Shown: positions 27,401 through 36,245 of the stretch, piece after piece | Layout of the letters: every line of letters begins with the position of its first letter | Position numbering within the stretch: position 1 is the first letter of the stretch | Origin: Daphnia pulex | Lineage: Eukaryota > Arthropoda > Branchiopoda > Diplostraca > Daphniidae | DNA: 64,000 bases | Direction of reading: 5' to 3' | Assembly (NCBI RefSeq): GCF_021134715.1 | Contig: NC_060019.1 | Coordinates: forward strand, 8,432,001 to 8,496,000 | Notes under the pieces: generated by a model | Databases searched by the model: none | The model's input: the letters and a program-made list of their open reading frames with translations, nothing else | What the model was told of the DNA's origin: nothing | Made by a program: the position numbers and the translations under genes

Positions 27401-30400
27401 CGTTACTAGACTTGTTTCATCCATCAAACTGGCGCTTTTGGCACTACTTGGTGTCCATGGCAACTCTTTTATTTTCGACTTGTTGTCTTTTTTTTTTCCT
27501 TTCCTCATTCCAGCCTTCGCTTCCTCCTGAGGCTATTAACTCGCTAAGAGGCAATACGTATCAGCCATCAAACGACTCATTTCGGTCCTCCCGAGAGTTC
27601 TGACGTCGTCGAGTCTCTTCTATATGCAAATGACATAAAGGTGTATGCGGGCTCGAGATACACGGAGGCTGGCAGCTCTCACTTGATTACTTTTTCTTTT
27701 GTCAGTGACACTTTCATGTTTTAAAAAACAAAACAAAAAACAACAAGCGCCTTTGGACGTTATTTTTGGTTCAAACGCGGATGGCGTAATGAAGCCTAAA
27801 GTTTTCCCTCTGCCATTAGAAGCGAATGAGTTGGTATGGGGTTTCCTGTCGCACAGCCCAGTGAAGGGTAGAGCCATTTATTCATTGAAGGGTCTTTCAG
27901 TCGCCCAGTGACTTACCGAGGCTGAAATGAACGACTTTGTTTTCCTAAAACGACATGGAGGACTCACTGTTTTAATAAAGAAAACAAAAAGGGGTAAACT
28001 ACATTCGTTCTTTTCCCATCCGCTGCTCTCGTCCTTCTGCTGTTGACACTTTTTTTTGTTTTAGCACTCACGCGTTCAATCGGCACGCGGACGGGCCATA
28101 TGGTTCCTGTTGCTACCCGTCTCCTTCCCCTCCAGCTGGGCAACAGTCTTCTTTCCCTTTGTTTCCTTTTTCCCGTGATTGTAAATTGAGTCTAGAAAAA
28201 GTGATTTGGCGCCTGTTGACGCTGAAATCTTCTCCGTCCCAGTTCGAACAGCTGCTGCCCGTTCAATTTGAAAATGAGGGACGAAGGAGAGCGACTCTTG
28301 TGAATTGCCCATATTTTTCACGAATAAGATCCCACGCTTTATGGATGGTACAGTCACACTGTAATAAAGCATTTGAATTGATTCCGAGCTGCCGTATGAA
28401 GTTAGTAGACCAAACATGGACGCGCAATCCTGTATAGATGTTGGTTGGTTCTTTTTCTTTCCTTTTCGGCCAAATTCTTTATTCTTCCGTCAGTTTCCCC
28501 CTCCCGCGGTCGACTGCTTGTACATTATACATCAATTTCACCTTCGACATTTCCAGCAGGTAGAGCTGCACTCGATTGGAAATGACTTTCAGTCGTCCAA
28601 CGAATAATTGACTAGATTTCATTCAACTTTGTGAATTGGGCAGACGGGCGCGCCACTGATGTGAGAACGGATCAATCGAGTGCTGCCTGGATGAACAACA
28701 ACAACAAAACTAACTCGGGGCTCCATAGAATGTCGTTTCCATCGCATTTTCTTGGTAGAACTTTTGTTTTCATTCTCCCCTTTTTCAGGCAAAATCCGAT
28801 ATCAATAATCTATAGTATGGCCTACAGTTTAAACAACTTTTTATGGCTTTTTTTTGTTAACTTTGTGTTCCTCCTGGGTGTTTGTGATTGCAAATGTATG
28901 AAAAGGGAGCGGAGGCTGAATGGCGTCATCGATCGCCCAATCGAAGCGCATAATAAGAAAGTCTACACGTCCTGCGACATAATAACCCATGGCGATGAAA
29001 TGATGAGGCTAATTTGCCTAATAAAAAGAAAAAAAAAGGGAAAATACATGTATTCACCCCCAGTGTTAGGTCTACGTGACACGACGTCTCTAATAATGAG
29101 AAGCTCCGGGAAAAAAAAAACCCAGCGGTGAGCTATCCGACACTCTGAAGGCTGTGACGAACTAAGAAGTAATGGAAACGACGGGAATGATATACAATAT
29201 CCCCTAATGAGACGCTAGATATCATGGCTACTCTTCTCTAAAAAGAAAATTTAATTTGTCTGTGCCTTGCTTCAAATTTTTGTGTAACTGTGAGTGGAGC
29301 CTTTCCTTAAATTTGAGCATCTTGACTTGTTAACAGTTGCAGAAGATCAGATGACTAACGAACAACAATCTGCTGGATTGAACTACTTTACCGACAACGC
29401 TGAGCCTCTGATGGAAAATGCCCAAAAGTGAGTCCCTTTATAATTACTTTGAATTGTTTAATATTACGCTTTGAATTCTTTAAGTTTCTTTTTTTTAACC
29501 CTCTTATTTCTTATTCATTTTCTCCCCTAATTGGAGCCTATACGTGTGGCATGAAAAACCTTTATTCTTTTTCAACCGGGAGAGGTTATATAAAACCAAA
29601 ATAAGATGTGTGGGTGTTTGATTTGGGGCGTACAACCCCGGGATATTTCCAAGTTGAGAAGATGGCGGTCCCCGTTTTCAATTGGGAGAGAACTTGCCTG
29701 GGAACGTAGAAAAGTGAAAGATGATGGAAATATATGGCGTTGAAGCTCGGGCCAGTCAAGTAATTGAGCGAGAACCCAATTACAACGGCGTCTTCAGGGA
29801 CCCCCGTCGAGAGACTTTGTCGTTAATTTTCTTGCCAAACTTTTCCTGCTTGGATAATAATAGGAACTAAATACGTACAGGCACGTCAAGGAAGCCGAGC
29901 TGTCGCTGTTCTCTTCTTCATCAGATTAATTCACGTCTTGTTGATCACCTCCCCAATATAAGTTGTAATAACGGTACCACCTAAAATGTAGCACACAGTT
30001 ACCAGCGATAACATTCATCAAATGAAACCATTTCCGTTCCGGATAAAAGGGCAAACCGATGCGCACGTTATACAGTTGATGTGATGGATCGTTAGACACG
30101 TAGACTATATATAGGTGCTCATATGCCACGGAAGAAAGTGACCAATCAATAACCAAATGCCACCACTTTTCTAGCGGCGGTCATTTGGTGAAACCGTGAC
30201 GTGTGTGGTGTCGTTTCCACGCGAACTTTATGGAAATGGATGGAAAGTGTCTTTTGTAGTTTTGTGTGCGTGAGCGGAACTTGCGCTAATAAGAAATATG
30301 ACTCGGGGACATGCAGCAGTCTGTGTGTTTTCCTCCCGGTGCTGTCGTCTAGGTGTTTTGTCTTTTTGTTTGAACCCACAAAAAATAAAGGGATGTAGAT

Positions 30401-30673
30401 TGTGTCCCTACATTTATTTTCGGTTGTTGCTGTGCTGTTTTTTCAGTTTTTTCTTTCATTCTCCTCCTATTTTTCTGCGTTTTTTTTCTTACATTTATTT
30501 CTTTTTTCAGACGTTCGCCTTTGATTTATGTTTCCAGACGATCTTGCATCCGACGCGGTGGCAGCTGCGACCATAGGAGGAACGATTGCTGCTTCAGCAG
30601 CTCCTGTCGCTGCAACCTGTGGGGATCCAATTGCCGTTGTCATCGGGCCGGACTCTTCCAGAAATGGGGCTAA
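24424..30673 (+). CDS. Secreted cystine-knot peptide precursor, agatoxin-like (U8-agatoxin/Ag-Lp family)
   Basis: Three exons: 24424-24511, 29337-29427 and 30511-30673. A hydrophobic signal peptide covers about residues 1-21 (VVVVLFAVLVLS core). Exon 2 encodes an acidic, Gln/Asn-containing propeptide. Exon 3 encodes a basic cleavage site and then a compact domain with eight cysteines in the order C-C-CC-C-C-C-C, including the CRCNLWG stretch, an inhibitor-cystine-knot pattern shared with spider U8-agatoxins and with agatoxin-like neuropeptides known from many insects and crustaceans. The frame ends in Gly just before the stop, a likely amidation donor. Outside venomous animals these peptides are thought to be neurosecretory, so a hormone or neuropeptide role is more likely here than venom. 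Two acceptors (exon start 30511 or 30538) are both in frame and differ by nine residues. Introns are 4.8 and 1.1 kb. A DIRS element lies 349 bp past the stop. Confidence 0.88.
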
Positions 30674-31022
30674 AAATCAAATGGTGGAACATCATCAACA
30701 TCTTTGAACGTGAACCAACAAAATCCCATCCCCCCTCTCCCACCCAAACGCCACAACCAAATATATACTACACACGGGGAACGGACAACAAACAACACTG
30801 ACAACAAATCCACAAGCACCGTACGCACCAATTTCCAATCCGCAGCATCTCTGTCGTCCATAATCCAATCTGATTCTCATCAACTGCAATTTACTGATTC
30901 CAAATGGATCAATTTTGAGTTTGAACTTTTTTTTCTCATTTTCACATCACGGCACGCAAACGACATCAGTTTTCAGTTCGCTGGAATTCGTTACTTCTTC
31001 TTCTATTTGAGTTTTTTTTTTT
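30674..31022 (+). other. 3' UTR of peptide gene up to the DIRS insertion
   Basis: This stretch follows the stop codon directly and holds no open frame of interest. By eye it has no AATAAA or ATTAAA on the + strand, so the native poly(A) signal may lie beyond the inserted element (an AATAAA at about 36430) or be supplied by it. It ends in a T-rich run directly before the AATT that borders the element. Confidence 0.5.
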
Positions 31023-31050
31023 AATTGTACTGCGAAATGCATTTCGCCTA

Positions 31051-31159
31051 GACCCTAAGGGTGTAGACCTACATTTATTCAGCTTTTTAAAGAACAAAAA
31101 GAGGGGGGTGTGCTGCCCTTTCCTCTTACCTGCACACGCCCTTTGCCATTCAGACTTAT
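31051..31159 (+). repeat. DIRS inverted terminal repeat, left (shared core)
   Basis: These 109 bases are the exact reverse complement of 36059-36167. The outermost 28 bases (31023-31050), which include a small palindrome around ATGCAT, are not part of the match to the right end but recur in the internal complementary region. This is the usual split-end arrangement of DIRS. Confidence 0.95.
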
Positions 31160-31193
31160 TTCAGCTCGCGTACAGTGCAGTCAGAATTTCAGA

Positions 31194-34100
31194 ATGGCAG
31201 GCCCTAGTGATTTTTATGGTTGGCATAGGCACCAGAGAATGGACCCACGGGCCGTAGGTTTTCGTACTGAACAAGAAGCTAGAGATTGGGCAAATCGTTC
31301 TCGTGATTGGAATGGTCAGCCACGCGACCGTTTTGTTCACTTTGATTATCCAGATAGAGAAAGGTCTCCTCTTCGAAACTATCGAGAGTGGGCTCCCTCC
31401 TTTGACGCTCAACCGCCATTGTTTAATATTCCACCCGTGATTCCACCACCGGCTTTTGACGTTCCTCCGCGTGATCAGTTTTTTCACGGAGACCGGTTTT
31501 ATCAAAATGATGTGGGGGATCGACCAAGGGGGCGTGCGAAGGAACGGGGGAATGGCGCCGAGTTTCCGTTAGATGATAGGATCGAAGAAGAAGCCTACGT
31601 TCGTTTTAGCAAGCTAAGAGACTTGGAAGAAAGAGAGAAGCGGGAGAGCAGACAGGAGGAAGACGAAGAAGATGGCGAGTATCTTGAAGTAGAGGACGAA
31701 GAGGAAGAAGAGTTAGACGAGGGGGGTCCAAAGCTAGTGGACCGTCCATGGCTACCAAAGGAGCGTACTCCCCAAGCCCCTGCCGCCGGATCTAAGTCGA
31801 AAGGGAAGGCTCTAAAACCAACGCGCGCGGCAGCCGCGGCAGCCACGGCAGGCTCATCCAAAGCAGCCAGTGAATCAGGGGAAGTGACGGCGTTCATCCC
31901 AACAGCGATTTCAGACGAGATTAGGGTTTGGCTAACGACTGGCCTGTCAACCGACGATTCAAAAGCAATCTCAAAGAAATTTGAGCTCGAGTTTGAGGAC
32001 CCGACTTTCTCGATTAAACCGCCTAAGCTCGACGGCTTTATGTTGAGGCATGCTAAAGACAAAGATCGATTGAAAGGGGTTAATGCTTCGGAGGAAGCGC
32101 TTATACAGACTCAGCTTAAAATAATGGACGTTGCCCCACCTCTGTTTGATTTATACGCTAAAGTGTGTGCTCTTGGAGAGGGAGAAACGGTGACGCAAGC
32201 CAAGAATACGGTGCGGGCCGTTTTACAACAGTGGGGTAGAGCGTACTACCACATCACCCAAAGAAGAAGGCGAGCGGTTGTGACATTGGTGGAACCGACA
32301 TATGACTTCATATTGTCAAACCCTGACGCTTTCGCACCGGGAAAGGAGGCAACTGAGCTCCTTTTCACGGACAAATTCTTAGAGACGATGCTCAAGGAGG
32401 CGTCTCAAGACGCCACACTGGCAAGCTCATCGGCGGCTCGAGCGAGGGCTAAGGCAGGTGGAAGAAAGGTAGCAGTGAACCCAGGCCCATCTCAACGGGT
32501 GTTGCGCCCAAGGAGAGAAGCAGCGGCCCAATTTCCCGTTGAAGGGAGGCAGAGTGGTGGGGTCGGAAGAGGACGACCGCCGGGTGCAACTGCTTGGACT
32601 CGAGGAGGTGAAAGGTATGTTTTCGTCCCTCCTTCTGATCCCATTCAAATTTTACGCAATACTGTTGTGTGTGAAAATGTGGGCGGGCGTATTTTACATT
32701 TTGCTAAAATGTGGGAGACTGTTACGGACGATCGTTGGGTCCTAGACAGCGTGTCAAACGGGGTTAAGCTAGATTTTGTAGAAACCCCGAATCAAACTAA
32801 ACTTCCGCGTCCGATAACAATGTCGAAAGAGATGGCAAGCGTTTGCGACCAGGAAGTAAAAGATTTACTTGAGAAGAAAGCCATTGTAGAAATTTCGAAT
32901 AGCGGGGAGGATGGGTTTGTCTGTTCTCTATTTGTTATTCCAAAAAAATCGGGCGGTTTTCGCCCGATTGTAAATCTTAAACCACTTAATGTATTCATCC
33001 GGTATGAACACTTTAAGATGGAAAATCTTGATTCCGCACGCTTCATTTTGAGAGAAGGGGACTGGCTAGCAAAGTTGGATTTAAAAGATGCTTATCTTAC
33101 GGTCCCTGTGCACCCCTCCCACCAGAAATATTTGCGTTTCACCTGGAAGGGGCGTATTTTTCAATTTACTTGTCTGGCTTTTGGTTTAGCTCCGGCCCCG
33201 CGGTATTTTACGAAAATTCTAAAAGTAGTGGCGGCTTTTCTGAGAAGGCAGGGCATGCGTCTCATCGTGTATCTGGATGATATATTAATAGTTAATACAT
33301 CAAAAGATAGCACCAAAGCCGATGTAAATAAAGTGGTTGAATTATTACAAAATCTGGGTTTCTTGATCAATTGGGAGAAGTCAATTGTAGAACCGTCGCA
33401 AGTAATAGAGTATCTGGGCTTGGTTATTAATTCGGTAAAACTTTCCTTTTCGCTGCCGTCGGACAAGGCTGCAACCGTTAAGGCCAAATGCGATGCGGCC
33501 CTTGCCAGGAGCAGAATTTCATTGCGAGAGATTGCGTCGATAATGGGCAACTTTACTTGGGCCATACCTACGATACCTTTTGCGCAGTCTCATTTCAGGA
33601 GGATGCAGGCATTCTATATTAAGCAAGCTAGAAAAGTGGGATTTAATTTGAAGTCGGAATGCGTGCTATCGGCGGAAACCAGGGACGACTTAGAATGGTG
33701 GTCCAACAATCTAGGCTTAAAAAGGGAAAAGTTGTTCTTTCCTAGCGTGCCAGATCTGGAGATTTTCTCCGACGCTTCTCTAACAGGCTGGGGAGCGTAT
33801 TGTAATAATGTGAGGACGAGGGGCTCATGGACTTTGGAAGATACCAAGAGGCACATTAATGAACTAGAGATGTTAGGCGCGTTATACGCGATTCAATCAT
33901 TCGCGGCGGTATCGGAAAGTATAGCGATAAAAATTTATTTAGACAACGTCACGGCAGTGGCTTATATTAATCACGGCGGGGGTACCAGGTCCAAAGCGTT
34001 GACGCAATTATCAACCACTCTGACAGCTTGGTGTGAGAGCCGGAATATTGCAATCGAAGCGGTTCATTTGAGCGGCAAGCTGAATGTAATTGCTGACGAA

Positions 34101-34700
34101 GAGTCTCGCGCCGGACCGGATGCAAGCGATTGGAAATTAAATCCATCCGTTTTTTCTCGCGTTCAAAAGATCTGGCCATCAAAAGTTGACCTTTTTGCGT
34201 CCCATTGGAACGCGCAGCTCCCCTCTTTCTTTTCGTGGCGGCCGCAACCGCAAGCGTTGAACACAAATGCCTTTTCAGTTAACTGGAAGGGCCTTTCGGG
34301 GTATCTTTTTCCCCCTTTTGCGCTAATTTTTCAATGTTTGGAAAAAATTAGAAGAGAGAAAGCTGACGTAGTTTTCGTTTGCCCCGTATGGACAGGTCAG
34401 GCCTGGTTCCCGGTGCTACTCGAGCTAGCGTGCGACGTAGTATTTCTTCTTCAGCAGGAGCCGGACCTCCTGACATCGGCACTGAACGAGCCGCACCCGT
34501 TATTAGCATCCAGCGCACTTCACTTGGCCGTTTGGAGACTGTCCGGCGACAGTTGCGTGACAGAGGCTTTTCGTCGAACGTGGTCGACCTTCTTGTGGCC
34601 GGAAATCGACCGACCACCCTCGCAACTTACGATTCCGCATGGCGGAACTGGACACATTGGTGTGTGCGAAGGGATACGGATCCCTTGTCGGCGGATTTAA
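31194..34700 (+). CDS. DIRS Gag-RT-RNase H-methyltransferase-like polyprotein
   Basis: From ATG 31194 an unbroken 1168-residue frame. Residues 1 to about 520 are the Gag-like part: Pro/Arg-rich start, strongly acidic Glu/Asp stretch around residues 140-180, then an Ala-rich segment; no zinc knuckle is visible. Reverse transcriptase covers roughly 570-790, with IPKKSGGFRPIVNLKPLN and the YLDD catalytic box at 693-696. RNase H follows, with candidate catalytic D860, E892 and D917. The C-terminal part (about 985-1100) contains DLFASHWN and an FPPF box at 1039-1042, matching the Dam-like methyltransferase segment of DIRS elements, though the usual Asp/Asn of the (D/N)PP motif is Phe here, so activity is doubtful. 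The frame could extend upstream without an ATG into the left repeat. The last 313 nt overlap the recombinase frame. Gag and Pol in one frame without a stop or shift is notable. Confidence 0.92.
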   Translation: MAGPSDFYGWHRHQRMDPRAVGFRTEQEARDWANRSRDWNGQPRDRFVHFDYPDRERSPLRNYREWAPSFDAQPPLFNIPPVIPPPAFDVPPRDQFFHGDRFYQNDVGDRPRGRAKERGNGAEFPLDDRIEEEAYVRFSKLRDLEEREKRESRQEEDEEDGEYLEVEDEEEEELDEGGPKLVDRPWLPKERTPQAPAAGSKSKGKALKPTRAAAAAATAGSSKAASESGEVTAFIPTAISDEIRVWLTTGLSTDDSKAISKKFELEFEDPTFSIKPPKLDGFMLRHAKDKDRLKGVNASEEALIQTQLKIMDVAPPLFDLYAKVCALGEGETVTQAKNTVRAVLQQWGRAYYHITQRRRRAVVTLVEPTYDFILSNPDAFAPGKEATELLFTDKFLETMLKEASQDATLASSSAARARAKAGGRKVAVNPGPSQRVLRPRREAAAQFPVEGRQSGGVGRGRPPGATAWTRGGERYVFVPPSDPIQILRNTVVCENVGGRILHFAKMWETVTDDRWVLDSVSNGVKLDFVETPNQTKLPRPITMSKEMASVCDQEVKDLLEKKAIVEISNSGEDGFVCSLFVIPKKSGGFRPIVNLKPLNVFIRYEHFKMENLDSARFILREGDWLAKLDLKDAYLTVPVHPSHQKYLRFTWKGRIFQFTCLAFGLAPAPRYFTKILKVVAAFLRRQGMRLIVYLDDILIVNTSKDSTKADVNKVVELLQNLGFLINWEKSIVEPSQVIEYLGLVINSVKLSFSLPSDKAATVKAKCDAALARSRISLREIASIMGNFTWAIPTIPFAQSHFRRMQAFYIKQARKVGFNLKSECVLSAETRDDLEWWSNNLGLKREKLFFPSVPDLEIFSDASLTGWGAYCNNVRTRGSWTLEDTKRHINELEMLGALYAIQSFAAVSESIAIKIYLDNVTAVAYINHGGGTRSKALTQLSTTLTAWCESRNIAIEAVHLSGKLNVIADEESRAGPDASDWKLNPSVFSRVQKIWPSKVDLFASHWNAQLPSFFSWRPQPQALNTNAFSVNWKGLSGYLFPPFALIFQCLEKIRREKADVVFVCPVWTGQAWFPVLLELACDVVFLLQQEPDLLTSALNEPHPLLASSALHLAVWRLSGDSCVTEAFRRTWSTFLWPEIDRPPSQLTIPHGGTGHIGVCEGIRIPCRRI

Positions 34701-35488
34701 CCGAGGTTTTGCAGTTCCTCACCGACTTGCTGGCCTCGGGCAAGTCGTATAGCGCAATCAACATTCACCGGTCTATGTTGTCCAGGACCCTGGGGTCCAT
34801 CGAAGGCGTTCAGATAGGCGCGCATCCGCTTGTCGTCCGATTAATGAAAGGCTGCTATCACAAGAATCCCCCCAAGCCCAAGTACAACGACATGTGGGAC
34901 CCGAGTCAAGTTGTAGAATTTATTAATTCGTTGGGCGAAAACCGACACCTTACCCTGAGCGTCTTAGCTAGTAAATTGGTCACCATGATAGCGTTAGCTA
35001 CCTTAATGCGAGCGTCGGAGATAGCGGCAATTGGTTACCGATCCGTCGTCTTCTCAGAAAGAGGGGTAGTATTCTCATTAGATAGGTTACGGAAAGCACA
35101 GCGGAACGGTCCGCTGCAGTCCTTTTCAATATTAAATGATCCGGATCCGATTTTATGTCCAGTCTTGGCGCTTAAAGAATTTGTGGAACGTACGAATCAG
35201 TTTAGACGCGAGACAGACGAAGGAAAACTATTTGTTGCACTCATCGCGCCCCATAGGCCGGTCTCAGCCAGTACAGTGAGTCGCTGGATTAAATCGTTCT
35301 TGCAAAAGGCCGGCATAAACACTCGGTGTTTTGGGGCGCATTCCACAAGAGGAGCGGCCGCTTCGAAAGCGGTCAGTGACGGCGTACCGGTGGAGGCAAT
35401 CTTGCGAGCCGGAAGTTGGTCAAAAGAAACGACGTTCAATCGATTTTACAATCGAGCGTCGACACAAACGATGTTTGTTCAAAATTAA
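34388..35488 (+). CDS. DIRS tyrosine recombinase (integrase)
   Basis: A 366-residue frame from ATG 34388, in a different frame from the polyprotein and overlapping it by 313 nt. The N-terminal half (about residues 45-150) looks like the SAM-like core-binding domain (LATYDSAWRNWTHWC). The C-terminal catalytic domain keeps the conserved set: R208 in LMRASE, H318 and R321 in HSTRGAA, W344 in GSWSKETTF, and nucleophile Y354 in FYNR. This enzyme would join the circular cDNA to the target at a short identical sequence. The overlap suggests translation by internal initiation, reinitiation or a separate mRNA. No disabling change is seen. Confidence 0.93.
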   Translation: MDRSGLVPGATRASVRRSISSSAGAGPPDIGTERAAPVISIQRTSLGRLETVRRQLRDRGFSSNVVDLLVAGNRPTTLATYDSAWRNWTHWCVRRDTDPLSADLTEVLQFLTDLLASGKSYSAINIHRSMLSRTLGSIEGVQIGAHPLVVRLMKGCYHKNPPKPKYNDMWDPSQVVEFINSLGENRHLTLSVLASKLVTMIALATLMRASEIAAIGYRSVVFSERGVVFSLDRLRKAQRNGPLQSFSILNDPDPILCPVLALKEFVERTNQFRRETDEGKLFVALIAPHRPVSASTVSRWIKSFLQKAGINTRCFGAHSTRGAAASKAVSDGVPVEAILRAGSWSKETTFNRFYNRASTQTMFVQN

Positions 35489-35512
35489 AAATTCATCATT
35501 GGGCTTTAAAAT

Positions 35513-35639
35513 CACCCTTAGGGTCTAGGCGAAATGCATTTCGCAGTACAATTGGTAAATTACCCGAGGGATCGTTCTACGATCCTGAAGGGTAATTGAA
35601 ATTGTATAAGAAATAAATGTAGACGACGACCCTAAGGGT
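35513..35639. repeat. DIRS internal complementary region
   Basis: Bases 35513-35553 are the reverse complement of the left end 31023-31063, and 35550-35639 are the reverse complement of the right end 36156-36245. The two halves share AATT (35550-35553), the same tetramer that borders the inserted element. In the DIRS replication model this region templates joining of the two incomplete ends into a circle. It begins 24 bases after the recombinase stop codon. Confidence 0.95.
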
Positions 35640-36058
35640 CTGTCTCCCACCCATACCCACCCTGTGTCATCATTTATTTAATTATGATTCATTCAATTTT
35701 GGAAAAAACGCGTAGAAATCAAACCTTTCGTGGCCGGAAAGCTGGAGGTTATTCTAGAAGCAAGAATAACTAGACTGGCGAGAAAGTAAGAAGGCCCCAT
35801 TACGTGTTCAAGTTACGGCAGTTGGCAGAGCTGTCCAGAAGAAGAAGCGCACTATTTTTTGCTGCAACCATTATGTTCATGTTTCTGTGTTTCATGATAT
35901 GTTACCTTGGGATAGAGTTTTTTTACCCTGAAGTCCTCAGGTTTTTTCTCGTATCCCCCTCAAACTGTTATTTGGAAGTTATGTGTGAAATTCTCTCTGA
36001 TTATGTTTGATAACATGTAATTGTGTTTGGTTAAAACCCTGTACACGGATCTGTAGCT
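35640..36058. other. DIRS non-coding segment between internal complementary region and right repeat
   Basis: About 420 bases with only short frames and no recognisable coding content. It includes a TATAGAG and several T-runs but nothing I can assign; its position matches the 3' untranslated spacer of DIRS elements. Confidence 0.6.
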
Positions 36059-36167
36059 ATAAGTCTGAATGGCAAAGGGCGTGTGCAGGTAAGAGGAAAG
36101 GGCAGCACACCCCCCTCTTTTTGTTCTTTAAAAAGCTGAATAAATGTAGGTCTACACCCTTAGGGTC
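36059..36167 (-). repeat. DIRS inverted terminal repeat, right (shared core)
   Basis: Exact reverse complement of 31051-31159. On the + strand it contains CTGAATAAATG, an AATAAA hexamer that could serve as poly(A) signal for element transcripts and possibly for read-through transcripts of the upstream peptide gene. The outer 78 bases (36168-36245) are unique to this end and recur inverted in the internal complementary region. Confidence 0.95.
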
Positions 36168-36245
36168 GTCGTCTACATTTATTTCTTATACAATTTCAAT
36201 TACCCTTCAGGATCGTAGAACGATCCCTCGGGTAATTTACCAATT

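Larger units (their letters stand above)
31023..36245 (+). mobile_element. Complete DIRS-type tyrosine-recombinase retrotransposon
   Basis: A 5.2-kb element bounded by AATT on each side (31023-31026 and 36242-36245). It has the DIRS plan: inverted terminal repeats that differ at their outer ends, one long Gag-RT-RNase H-methyltransferase-like frame, an overlapping tyrosine recombinase frame, and an internal complementary region (35513-35639) whose two halves are reverse complements of the two outer ends. No target-site duplication beyond the shared AATT and no LTRs are seen. DIRS elements replicate through a circular DNA intermediate that the recombinase inserts. Both frames are open and the 109-bp inverted repeats are identical, which argues for recent insertion. 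It is transcribed in the same direction as the upstream peptide gene. Confidence 0.95.

Noticed and set aside
28631..29131. 166-codon plus-strand open frame inside the peptide gene's first intron
   Set aside because: No family signature or matching splice sites; built largely from A/T-rich codons.
31110..31193. Upstream extension of the DIRS polyprotein frame
   Set aside because: It lies inside the terminal repeat and has no ATG; the first ATG is at 31194.
31595..32062. 155-codon minus-strand frame opposite the DIRS Gag region
   Set aside because: Shadow of the acidic and Ala-rich coding sequence, giving Ser runs on the other strand.
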